From Psychrilyobacter piezotolerans (GTDB lineage: Bacteria > Fusobacteriota > Fusobacteriia > Fusobacteriales > Fusobacteriaceae), in NCBI RefSeq assembly GCF_003391055.1, contig NZ_QUAJ01000001.1, positions 186,001-250,000 of the forward strand: DNA of 64,000 bases, given 5' to 3'. Of this stretch, positions 16,101 to 23,470 are shown in pieces. Made by a program: the position numbers and the translations under genes. A model generated the notes under the pieces. It was not told the DNA's origin, searched no databases, and saw only the letters and a list, made by a program, of their open reading frames with translations. Every line of letters begins with the position of its first letter. Position 1 is the stretch's first letter.

Positions 16101-16239
16101 AACGCGGATGCATAGATACATACACGGATAAAATGGAGATAATCACAGATTTTTATTTTTGGGGTTTAAACCAAGAAAACGTAATTATCAGTGTGAATCA
16201 GAGATTTTTCTGTGTATCTCGAAGAGATCCGCGTTCTAT
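16097..16239. mobile_element. 143-bp MITE-like element, copy 1
   Basis: The element is bounded by the 13-base inverted repeat ATAGAACGCGGAT / ATCCGCGTTCTAT. Its interior includes GGGGTTTAAACC and long AT tracts. The element at 50226-50368 is its reverse complement with the same length and only about seven differences, so the two are recent copies. No coding capacity is present. The left end overlaps the stop codon of the CCA-adding enzyme gene. Related but shorter or degraded copies lie at 21271-21380 and about 54885-54985. Confidence 0.75.
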
Positions 16240-16368
16240 GAGATAAGTTAAAGTCAAATTTTAGTCCACTTCAAAAACAAAGTTTAGGATAACGGCAAAG
16301 AAAAGGTTTGAATATTTACAAAAATATCTAATTATGATATTCTTGTACTATAATGATTAGGAGGAACT

Positions 16369-16935
16369 ATGAATTTTTTTAAAAAGATGCTACTTTTAAC
16401 CCTCTTACTTTCCTTCATGGGATGTTCTAAAAATGCCTATGTCAGAACTATTGAAAAAGGATACAGTAAGAGTAAGGAAGATCCCTCTGTTTATATTAAA
16501 GATAGTGAGGAATCTATATATACCAAGAAAAAAATGAAATACTCGGTCTACGAAAACCAGCACTTCCTAGTGTTGAAAGAAGATAAAAAGACCCGGGAAA
16601 AAACTCTATACCTGGCATTGAAATACAGGGGGGATGAGTGGATCTATATGAACGCTCTGGATTTAATCTCCCATGAAACCTATCATATGAATTTTATGGC
16701 CAGAAAATTAAATACAGCTTTTTGGAGGGATAAATCAAATCTTGTAGATTCCGTTGAGGAGTACATAGCTTTTGCTTTAAAACCTCAGGAGATCGATGCT
16801 ATGAAAAAAATGGCTGAGAGTAATCACGGAGAGATAAAGTATTATAGTGAGGTCGATGACAGATCGGTAACAACAGCAATAACTGCAGAAGAAATTCAAA
16901 ATATGAAAGAAATATTAGATTTATATTCTAAATAA
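16369..16935 (+). CDS. Lipoprotein of unknown function
   Basis: I do not recognise a family. The signal peptide (MNFFKKMLLLTLLLSFMGC) ends in a lipobox with Cys19, so the 188-residue product should be anchored to a membrane on the periplasmic side. The central part has a YRGDEWIYMNALDLI stretch like the strand pattern seen in many small bacterial lipoproteins. HETYH at 102-106 fits H-E-x-x-H, with Glu130 and Glu131 downstream, but no other metalloprotease feature is visible. The start has AGGAGGAACT upstream. The next gene follows after 38 bases and may be co-transcribed. Confidence 0.72.
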   Translation: MNFFKKMLLLTLLLSFMGCSKNAYVRTIEKGYSKSKEDPSVYIKDSEESIYTKKKMKYSVYENQHFLVLKEDKKTREKTLYLALKYRGDEWIYMNALDLISHETYHMNFMARKLNTAFWRDKSNLVDSVEEYIAFALKPQEIDAMKKMAESNHGEIKYYSEVDDRSVTTAITAEEIQNMKEILDLYSK

Positions 16936-16973
16936 AATATAGGGGTCACCACCCTGTCAAAAGGAGAGATATT

Positions 16974-17669
16974 ATGTCAATTAAATTAAAACATTGCTTA
17001 ACATCACATGCAACATCATTCAATCCTCAAAGTCGTGGGTTTGATATAGCAGGACAATTCGACAGCTTGGTTCAGCCTATTTTTCCAATTGGAATGCCTA
17101 AACTATCTATATACTTAGCATTCGAAGGGTTAAATAGAGATACTAACTTCGAGATGAGAATCAACAGTCCTAGTGATGAATTATTATCCAGTGGAGAGTT
17201 ACCAGTTCCCAGAGATATGTTTGGTCACGGTAGAAAAGTAATCAACATTGAACAATTTGTTATTGCCGAAAGGGGAACATATACATTAGACATCTTAGAA
17301 AAAACTCCCAGCGGATTAAAGTTTTTAATGACTGAAACTCTGTTTACTACGTCTTATCCGCCTAAAAGACATTTTCAAGATGGAGAAGTAGAAGCTATCT
17401 TAGCTTCTAAAGAAAAAATCATCAGAACTATCAAAAGTGATTTTAAACCAGTGGATGTGGATACTGTTGTAAAGTTACAGCTGAGCTTAGACGTCAATGA
17501 AAAGTTGGAAGAAGGGCATATCTTATTCCCTGAAAATAATATCCTTACTATTGAAGACAATGAATATGATCTTACCGGACTGAGAAGGGAAATGGAATGG
17601 ATGTTTGGAAGACCTATCCCTCAGCAGCAGCCTCAAAATGAAGAAGGATCTGCAGAAGAAACAAAATAA
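16974..17669 (+). CDS. Conserved-looking cytoplasmic protein of unknown function
   Basis: No family recognised. The 231 residues have no signal peptide or membrane segment. The first 190 look like alternating beta strands with few charges, and the last 20 are a low-complexity tail rich in Gln and Glu (PQQQPQNEEGSAEETK). The strong Shine-Dalgarno site AAAGGAGAGATATT and the perfect terminator right after it support a real, well-expressed gene. It may be in one transcript with the upstream lipoprotein gene. I cannot assign a function. Confidence 0.7.
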   Translation: MSIKLKHCLTSHATSFNPQSRGFDIAGQFDSLVQPIFPIGMPKLSIYLAFEGLNRDTNFEMRINSPSDELLSSGELPVPRDMFGHGRKVINIEQFVIAERGTYTLDILEKTPSGLKFLMTETLFTTSYPPKRHFQDGEVEAILASKEKIIRTIKSDFKPVDVDTVVKLQLSLDVNEKLEEGHILFPENNILTIEDNEYDLTGLRREMEWMFGRPIPQQQPQNEEGSAEETK

Positions 17670-17691
17670 GTTATACTCAATATAAAAATAT

Positions 17692-17730
17692 AAGAAGAGG
17701 CTGATCCAAAAAGATCAAGCCTCTTCTTTT
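17692..17730 (+). terminator. Rho-independent terminator
   Basis: Stem AAGAAGAGGCTGATC / GATCAAGCCTCTTCTT (one extra A) with a six-base A-rich loop, ending in TTTT. It ends the 16369-17669 transcript. Confidence 0.9.
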
Positions 17731-17803
17731 GACTACTAAATCTAATGACTAATTTACCAGAAAAACACATTATTCAGTAGGTATTTAAAAGTATAATTTA
17801 TAT

Positions 17804-19138
17804 CTATTTAGCTACATTTCCGCTTACATTGAGTACATCCCATGTTCTGGCAAATGGAGGAGAATAACAAAAATCCATCATTCCTAATTCTGAAGTTTTC
17901 ATCTTTGCAGCAACTGCCATGGCAATAACATCTACCCTCAATACAGCTCCATTTTTTCCTATAATCTGCCCTCCTAAAATAACCTTAGTCTCAGCATCAT
18001 ATATTAATTTTACAAAAATATTCTCCTGTCCCGGATAATAATTAGTTTGATTTTTATCCTTTACTAATACAGTTTTATAGTTTATCCCGTCTAATTTGGC
18101 TTCGGTTTCTGTTATCCCTGTTCTTCCGGCTTCTAAATCCATTACCTTGATGCAGGCAGATCCCAGAGTCCCATTGAACTTAATTTTAGCCCCGGCTAAA
18201 TTTTCCCCTACTACCCTTCCAATTTTGTTAGCTGTTGTAGCCAGAGGAATATACACATTTTTCTTTCTGACTTTATGATATACCACTGCACAGTCTCCTG
18301 CTGAATAGATACTATCTACAGATGTTTTTCCCTCTTCGTCTATTATAATAGCTCCCCTGTCCATCTCAATTCCTGTACCCTCCAGGAATCCTGTTGCAGG
18401 TCTTACACCAGTGGCTACAACTACGATATCAGCACTGTATTCACCCTTATCGGTAATGACCCTTTCTACCACACCATTTCCCTCTATTTTTTTTACAATC
18501 TCTTCTAAATGAAGTTCTACACCATGTGATCTTACCTCTTTTTCCATAAGATCTGTTATCTCACTGTCAAAAGAAGCTGACATCATCCTTTTTCCCTGTT
18601 GGATAACCCTTACATTTTTCCCCAGATTTTTCGCCGCTTCTACAACCTCTATCCCTATGTACCCGGCACCGATCACTACTATCTCTTTATTTTCCTCTTT
18701 CATTATGGCTTTCTTTAAACTGATACCGTCATCCATAGATTTCAAAGTGAAAATATTTTTTAAAGTTTTCAATCCTTCAACTGGCGGCAGGATAGCATTA
18801 GCACCTGTAGCTACCATTAATTTATCGTATGAACTTTCAAAAGTTTCATCTGTCACTAAATTTTTAACTATTACTATTTTTCTCTCCACATCTACCTTTA
18901 AAACCTCATGATTTATATTCACTTCTACACCGGATTCTCTAAACTGTTCCGGAGTCCTGGCAATCATACCTTTGGGATTGTCAAAAAAATCTCCTACATA
19001 ATAGGGCAGCCCGCAGGCTCCAAAAGATACGATACTTCCCTTTTCATATACTATGACCTCTGAATTTTTAGCCATTCTTTTAGCCTTTGCTGCTGCACTC
19101 ATTCCTGCTGCTACTCCGCCTATAATAACTATTCTCAT
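17804..19138 (-). CDS. CoA-disulfide reductase / NADH oxidase family flavoprotein
   Basis: FAD- and NAD(P)H-dependent disulfide reductase of the group including CoA-disulfide reductase, NADH oxidase and NADH peroxidase. The FAD motif GGVAAGMSAA starts at residue 7. The single redox cysteine is Cys42 in SFGACGLPYYVGD. The second dinucleotide fold is GAGYIGIEVVEA near 155-166 and the second FAD motif is YSAGDCA. The C-terminal dimer domain ends in SPPFARTWDVLN. At 444 residues it has the standard length, with no rhodanese extension. Substrate (CoA disulfide, peroxide or oxygen) cannot be decided from sequence. In an anaerobe an oxidative-stress role is likely. Confidence 0.85.
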   Translation of the reverse strand: MRIVIIGGVAAGMSAAAKAKRMAKNSEVIVYEKGSIVSFGACGLPYYVGDFFDNPKGMIARTPEQFRESGVEVNINHEVLKVDVERKIVIVKNLVTDETFESSYDKLMVATGANAILPPVEGLKTLKNIFTLKSMDDGISLKKAIMKEENKEIVVIGAGYIGIEVVEAAKNLGKNVRVIQQGKRMMSASFDSEITDLMEKEVRSHGVELHLEEIVKKIEGNGVVERVITDKGEYSADIVVVATGVRPATGFLEGTGIEMDRGAIIIDEEGKTSVDSIYSAGDCAVVYHKVRKKNVYIPLATTANKIGRVVGENLAGAKIKFNGTLGSACIKVMDLEAGRTGITETEAKLDGINYKTVLVKDKNQTNYYPGQENIFVKLIYDAETKVILGGQIIGKNGAVLRVDVIAMAVAAKMKTSELGMMDFCYSPPFARTWDVLNVSGNVAK

Positions 19139-19201
19139 AAATCCTCCTTTATCGTCTACGAAACTAAAAATGTCTAATCAGAAATCTTTATAATGCCATC
19201 C

Positions 19202-20053
19202 TTATATTTCAGCATTCAATTTTGTTGTTCCTGCCAATCTTTCATTATCTAATTTTATCAACTTTTCTGATTTTTCAAATATTTCTTCCCGCCATTTTTC
19301 TAAATTAGATGAAGGTTCCCGGATATACAACTTAACCATCCTATCAAATATTTCCCCTGAAAAACGTGCAATTATCTGTGAGATTAACCCTATTTCAGTT
19401 TTCGAAGTATCTCTAAATCCTCTCAATTTAAAACTATTATCCTCTGAATAACTGTGAATAATCGAACCTTGGTTATGGGTTTCAGCACATAATAAACTAT
19501 AGTGTATCTTTGCACCCTTACTTTTGTAAGGATCGTCTGTTTTTTCATCAAAATAAAAGCTTTTCCAGTTAAGTCTGTGATCGTTACTTTCTTTTTTCTT
19601 TCCCCGCTGTTTTTTTAGTTCGTCTCCCAACTGTTGTTGAATTGATTTTATACCCTCCTGGTCATCTGCCGATAATTCCATTTTTTCATATTTAGACAGA
19701 TAATCTAAACTTTTGCAGTAAATATAAGCTAATGCTCTTTTGGGGGCTTTCAGCATAAAATTCAGATCTAAAAAACCATCTAAAACACTTCTTGCTAAAA
19801 CAGATATATTCTGCTGGGAATATTTTTCCGATAATATAATTATCCCATCTATTTTTTCCAGTATTTCCTTTAAAATAGAAATCATTATTTGCTGCTGTTT
19901 TTCTTCCCGGCCAGTTACCTTACTTTCATTTAAAGAAACTACTATATCCAGGCCTTTTTGAATAACTTCTTCCAGCATCACACTAAATTCAACATACATT
20001 TCTTTTGTTTTATCAGTTGCTTCCTCTGTTAACTCTTGTTTTGTAATCCCCAT
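19202..20053 (-). CDS. DUF5677-like helical protein
   Basis: Predicted mostly alpha-helical cytoplasmic protein of 283 residues. The central SVLARSVLDGFLDLNFMLK with the later ALLCAETHNQGS-like histidine stretch resembles the DUF5677 family, whose members are often found near defence or stress genes and may be HEPN-related; no activity is established here. A coiled-coil-prone stretch lies around 125-160. I start at the ATG at 20051-20053 because AGGAGTGGTGAAT stands before it; earlier in-frame GTG codons fall inside that site. It sits alone between the flavoprotein gene and tsaB. Confidence 0.6.
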   Translation of the reverse strand: MGITKQELTEEATDKTKEMYVEFSVMLEEVIQKGLDIVVSLNESKVTGREEKQQQIMISILKEILEKIDGIIILSEKYSQQNISVLARSVLDGFLDLNFMLKAPKRALAYIYCKSLDYLSKYEKMELSADDQEGIKSIQQQLGDELKKQRGKKKESNDHRLNWKSFYFDEKTDDPYKSKGAKIHYSLLCAETHNQGSIIHSYSEDNSFKLRGFRDTSKTEIGLISQIIARFSGEIFDRMVKLYIREPSSNLEKWREEIFEKSEKLIKLDNERLAGTTKLNAEI

Positions 20054-20095
20054 ATTCACCACTCCTAAAAATAATTTTATTCGTGTTGTTCATGA

Positions 20096-20785
20096 TTACT
20101 TCTTCTCCCTGGCTTCTTTTTCCCTTTCAGCCTGGGTTTTCGAGATATAATAAGGCTCCAGTGTATAAAGGTTATCTGCATCTCTTTCCACTGCCATCTC
20201 AGCCATAATTCCCGCTCTTACCATTGAGTTGGATTTTAAATTATATACGGCATTATCTCCCATAACTTCATCTATTATTTCCTTATAGACAATACTTCCG
20301 TCACCTGTAAAAGTAATTTTTTCCCCTTTAAAATCTTCCAATATTAATTTTAGCTCCTCGGCTCCATACTGGGATACCCGCGTCATCAGGTCACCATTAT
20401 ATTCATAGGCAGAATAATACACCCTTCCCTTTCTGGCATCTATCAGTGACATAATCTTATTGGGAGTTTGTGACACAGTATGTGCAAGGATATCCAATTC
20501 ATTTACCCCTACAAGGTCGCAGCCGATACTGTAAGCCAGTCCTTTGGCTGTTCCTACTCCTACTCTGATTCCTGTAAATGATCCAGGCCCTATACTGACA
20601 GCTATCCTGTCTATATCCTTTGGCTTAAGTTTAGCCAGGCTGAATACCATATCCACTATGGACATCAAAGAATCTGAATGATTCAGCCTTATATTTGCAT
20701 TTATTTCCGATAAAATCCCTATCTCACTATCGTATAATGCTACACTACCTGTTTTAGTAGAAGCATCTATTCCCAATACTACCAT
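20096..20785 (-). CDS. tsaB: tRNA t6A synthesis protein TsaB
   Basis: Partner of TsaD and TsaE in making N6-threonylcarbamoyl-adenosine at position 37 of ANN-decoding tRNAs. The 229 residues show the ASKHA-fold start GIDASTKTGSVALY and the diagnostic GPGSFTGIRVGVGTAKGLAY near residue 70. It lacks the metal-binding histidines of TsaD, as expected for TsaB. Its start overlaps the end of tsaE by seven bases, indicating translational coupling. TsaD and TsaC are not in the window. Confidence 0.92.
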   Translation of the reverse strand: MVVLGIDASTKTGSVALYDSEIGILSEINANIRLNHSDSLMSIVDMVFSLAKLKPKDIDRIAVSIGPGSFTGIRVGVGTAKGLAYSIGCDLVGVNELDILAHTVSQTPNKIMSLIDARKGRVYYSAYEYNGDLMTRVSQYGAEELKLILEDFKGEKITFTGDGSIVYKEIIDEVMGDNAVYNLKSNSMVRAGIMAEMAVERDADNLYTLEPYYISKTQAEREKEAREKK

Positions 20786-21231
20786 AATTTATTTAACTCC
20801 TTCTCTCTTTCTTCATTCCCGATAAATTTCATCTCAACTTCACGGGAATTCTCATCCCTGTGATATATTTTTATCTCTATATATTCTTTGGGTAACTCTG
20901 TATCTATTATGTTGGCCCACTCTATTATTGTCAGCCCGTCGTTATGCAGATAATCTTCATACCCGATCTCATATACTTCCTCAGGGTCGGACAGTCTATA
21001 AACATCAAAATGATATAAGGGCATCTTCCCCCCTAGATGTTCCAATACATAGTTAAATGTGGGACTTTTTATATTGCCGGTGATCCCTAATTCTTTTGCT
21101 ATTGTTTTAGTCAGAGTTGTTTTTCCTGTTCCCAGATCTCCTACCAGTGCTATAACGTCATTTGGAATTACAAAATCAGCTAATTTAACTGCTAATTCCG
21201 TCAATTCCTCAAATGATAATATTTTCTTCAT
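20779..21231 (-). CDS. tsaE: tRNA t6A synthesis ATPase TsaE
   Basis: Small P-loop ATPase that drives the TsaB-TsaD complex through its catalytic cycle. The Walker A motif GDLGTGKTT lies near residues 31-39, and the conserved SPTF and HFDVYRL segments follow. I place the start at the ATG at 21229-21231, nine bases after AAGGAGA, giving 150 residues. Longer readings starting at ATG 21240 or GTG 21255 are less likely: the first is too close to the ribosome-binding site and the second is part of a TCGTGACAAA phrase that belongs to a dispersed repeat. Confidence 0.9.
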   Translation of the reverse strand: MKKILSFEELTELAVKLADFVIPNDVIALVGDLGTGKTTLTKTIAKELGITGNIKSPTFNYVLEHLGGKMPLYHFDVYRLSDPEEVYEIGYEDYLHNDGLTIIEWANIIDTELPKEYIEIKIYHRDENSREVEMKFIGNEEREKELNKLW

Positions 21232-21248
21232 TTTTTTCATTCTCCTTT

Positions 21249-21380
21249 TTGTCACGAATTACACCAATTTATAGAACACGGATTACGCGGATCTAGCGGA
21301 TTTTCACTGTTTTTTACTGGAAATAAAATCTGCGATTACCTTTTTACACCATCCGTGTATGCATAGCATCCGCGTTCTAT
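21249..21380. repeat. Dispersed repeat with ATAGAAC termini, shorter copy
   Basis: Between tsaE and rfaE2. ATAGAACACGGAT (21271-21283) and ATCCGCGTTCTAT (21368-21380) are the same termini as in the 143-bp element, but here 110 bases apart with a diverged interior (TTACGCGGATCTAGCGG; ATCTGCGATTACC). To the left lies GTCACGAATTACACCAATTT, another phrase common in the intergenic regions of this window. Confidence 0.65.
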
Positions 21381-21431
21381 CACCTTTTTCTAGGTGCTAA
21401 TCAGTATTTATTGGTGGCTAAGTTTTTTATT

Positions 21432-21905
21432 TTAATTTTTGTTTTCCGCTATCTTTTTCACTACATTGGAGGTAGATTTCCCATCTACCAGGGTAAGGAT
21501 CCTTACCTCTCCTCCGTTTTTCTCTACTACCACAGTTTCAGGAAGATCTTCCTTCTTGTAATCTCCTCCCTTTACATGGATAGAGGGCTTCAATGTTTCT
21601 ATTATCTCTACAGGGGTGTCCTCCGGGAATATTACAGCATAATCTACAGCCTTTAGCCCGCACAATAATTCTGCCCTGTCCATCTCACCATTTATAGGTC
21701 TTGTAGGCCCCTTTAACCTTCTTACAGAGTCATCGGAGTTAACTCCCACGATCAATATATCACCGCATTCACGGGCTTCATTTAAATATCTGAGATGTCC
21801 CACATGCAGGATATCAAAACACCCATTGGTAAAGACCACCTTTTTTCCGCTTTCTTTCAGTCCTTCAACTAATTTACCGGCCTCTTCTCTCGTTAGTATA
21901 CTCAT
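21432..21905 (-). CDS. rfaE2: D-glycero-beta-D-manno-heptose 1-phosphate adenylyltransferase
   Basis: Nucleotidyltransferase that forms ADP-heptose for the lipopolysaccharide inner core. The cytidylyltransferase-like motif TNGCFDILHVGH spans residues 25-36 with the H-x-G-H signature, and the domain ends with a typical KSTSNVVKKI. At 157 residues it is the stand-alone adenylyltransferase domain, not fused to the RfaE1 kinase as in E. coli HldE. Its presence implies a diderm cell with heptose-containing LPS. The ATG follows CAGGAGGAATTT. The other heptose genes are not in this window. Confidence 0.9.
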   Translation of the reverse strand: MSILTREEAGKLVEGLKESGKKVVFTNGCFDILHVGHLRYLNEARECGDILIVGVNSDDSVRRLKGPTRPINGEMDRAELLCGLKAVDYAVIFPEDTPVEIIETLKPSIHVKGGDYKKEDLPETVVVEKNGGEVRILTLVDGKSTSNVVKKIAENKN

Positions 21906-22086
21906 AAATTCCTCCTGATTTTTTCCTTTTATTTCTATAAATTATACCTTAATTTCAATTCTTTTAAAAGACCTCACTCTCAAACCTGTCTATAGTTTTC
22001 TCTATTGTCATATTAAAAAAAATTTTAATTATGAATTTTTTTTATATTCATGACCTCGTGAAAACGCCAAAGAGGAAAGAGTAAGC

Positions 22087-22422
22087 CTACCTGTGCCTCA
22101 TCTCATCCAATTCAAATACCAGTCTGTCATATGAAGACTGCATCCTCTTCATCTTTTCCTCATATTCCCTTGTTTTCTCCTCCACCTTTGTTTTCAGTCT
22201 GCCATCTACATCATCTAATTTTGCTCTCAATTCCCTTAATTCACCATTCCTAACCTTTAATTTCTGCTTTAAGGTGGTGTTTTCTTCCTCTATTTTTTTA
22301 TATCCATTCTGAATCTCTAATTTATCCCTGCCTAATTTCTCCAGTCTGCCTCTCAGTTTATCTATCTTACCCAGCAGTTCTATTTTTTCCCTTCTATATC
22401 TGCTCTTTAATACAAAAAACAT
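22087..22422 (-). CDS. Small coiled-coil protein of unknown function
   Basis: A 111-residue, highly charged protein that is almost wholly heptad-patterned (RGRLEKLGRDKLEIQNGY..., LKQKLKVRNGELRELRAKL...), so a long parallel or antiparallel coiled coil is expected. A short hydrophobic MFFVLKSRYRREK start could be membrane-facing but is too short for a transmembrane helix. I use the ATG at 22420-22422, preceded by AAAGGAGAATATAAAG. A reading frame extends 42 codons further upstream but runs through the terminator of the thiF-like gene, so that part is not coding. No function is proposed. Confidence 0.65.
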   Translation of the reverse strand: MFFVLKSRYRREKIELLGKIDKLRGRLEKLGRDKLEIQNGYKKIEEENTTLKQKLKVRNGELRELRAKLDDVDGRLKTKVEEKTREYEEKMKRMQSSYDRLVFELDEMRHR

Positions 22423-22501
22423 CTTTATATTCTCCTTTAAATTTATTTTTATAATATATATTAACACGATTTTATTAGTTAATAAAACATTATAACCATT
22501 A

Positions 22502-22541
22502 AAATAGAGGGGAATAATCCTGCGATCATCCCCCTCTATTT
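22502..22541 (-). terminator. Terminator of the aor-moaD-thiF operon
   Basis: Stem AATAGAGGGGGATGATC / GGATTATTCCCCTCTATT with a short loop, just after the thiF-like stop, followed on the minus strand by TTAATGG. It also has a T-rich tract in the plus direction. Confidence 0.8.
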
Positions 22542-22547
22542 TAGTCA

Positions 22548-23216
22548 TTACACCTTCAATCTGGTAAAACTGTTGTACTCAAGGTCGATATACAGGACCT
22601 CATTGTTTAAGACTTCTCCTTTATTCAATAGGAGCTTGATTACTTCTCCTACCTGGATAGAAGCTGCCAGGGCAGGGGTGAAACTGGGATTCCCCATCTT
22701 ATTTTCCAGGTCATCTTCCTTATAAATTTTATCCAAAATAAAATCTCCCGGCATGATCACTGCTACCTGTGCTATCCACCCTCCTATAGCTCCATGAACC
22801 ATGGGAATATTGTTTTTATCACAAGATAGCTCTACAATCTTTTTTAATCCAGGAGAATCCAGTGCGTCTACCACTATGTCTGCCCCTTTTATGATGGCAT
22901 CGATATTATGACTGGAGATTTTCCTATTGATTGCCATAACTTCCGTCTCCGGATTTATAGTTTCTGCCCTTTTTTTACCTTCCTCTACCTTAGATATTCC
23001 CAAATTATCTTCTGTAGAGATTATCTGCCTGTTTAAATTAGACATCTCAAATTTATCAAAATCCACAAGGATAAGTTTTCCTACTCCTATCCTTGTAAGC
23101 ATCTCAACTGCATATCCCCCTAAGCCTCCCATACCTAAGATAACTACCGTGGATTCGGATAGTTTCTTTTGCTCATGGGTCGATATCATTTTTTTATTCC
23201 TGGAATACCTGTCCAT
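22548..23216 (-). CDS. ThiF/MoeB family adenylyltransferase
   Basis: E1-like enzyme that adenylates the C-terminal glycine of a ubiquitin-fold sulfur carrier, here most likely the MoaD-like protein encoded next to it. The nucleotide-binding motif GMGGLGGYAVEML is near residues 28-40, with the following arginine-finger-type segment NLNRQI. The 222 residues lack the zinc-binding CxxC pairs and rhodanese domain of longer MoeB/MOCS3 proteins. The start follows the moaD-like gene by one base. Context (AOR, MoaD, ThiF) argues for a role in tungstopterin maturation rather than thiamine synthesis. Confidence 0.83.
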   Translation of the reverse strand: MDRYSRNKKMISTHEQKKLSESTVVILGMGGLGGYAVEMLTRIGVGKLILVDFDKFEMSNLNRQIISTEDNLGISKVEEGKKRAETINPETEVMAINRKISSHNIDAIIKGADIVVDALDSPGLKKIVELSCDKNNIPMVHGAIGGWIAQVAVIMPGDFILDKIYKEDDLENKMGNPSFTPALAASIQVGEVIKLLLNKGEVLNNEVLYIDLEYNSFTRLKV

Positions 23217-23217
23217 C

Positions 23218-23466
23218 TTATCCCCCTCCTACAGGGGGGAAGATAGCTACCCTGTCCCCTTCTTTCATAGATTCATTATAATCTAATTTCCTTATCCCGT
23301 TGATCATAACTATCATAATTTCTTTTTCTGAAATTCCAATCTCGTCCATCAAATCATCTATTGTCAGATCATTTTTCACTTGTATCTTTTTTACCCCTCT
23401 GCTCTCTAGAGGAAGCAGCTCCCTCAAATAAGCAAAAAGTCTTATTTCTATCTGAATATTTTCCAT
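23218..23466 (-). CDS. MoaD/ThiS family sulfur carrier
   Basis: Ubiquitin-fold sulfur carrier of 82 residues. The beta-grasp pattern is clear (RLFAYLRELLP near the start, VMINGIRKLDYN in the middle, GDRVAIFPPVGGG at the end), and the required C-terminal Gly-Gly is present. It lies four bases after the aldehyde oxidoreductase gene and one base before the adenylyltransferase gene that would activate it. The grouping suggests it serves the pterin cofactor of that enzyme, as a dedicated copy separate from the cell's general MoaD. Confidence 0.88.
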   Translation of the reverse strand: MENIQIEIRLFAYLRELLPLESRGVKKIQVKNDLTIDDLMDEIGISEKEIMIVMINGIRKLDYNESMKEGDRVAIFPPVGGG

Positions 23467-23470
23467 CCTC

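Noticed and set aside
22423-22548. N-terminal extension of the coiled-coil protein by 42 residues
   Set aside because: The extension translates the terminator of the upstream adenylyltransferase gene, and a proper ribosome-binding site is found at the later ATG.
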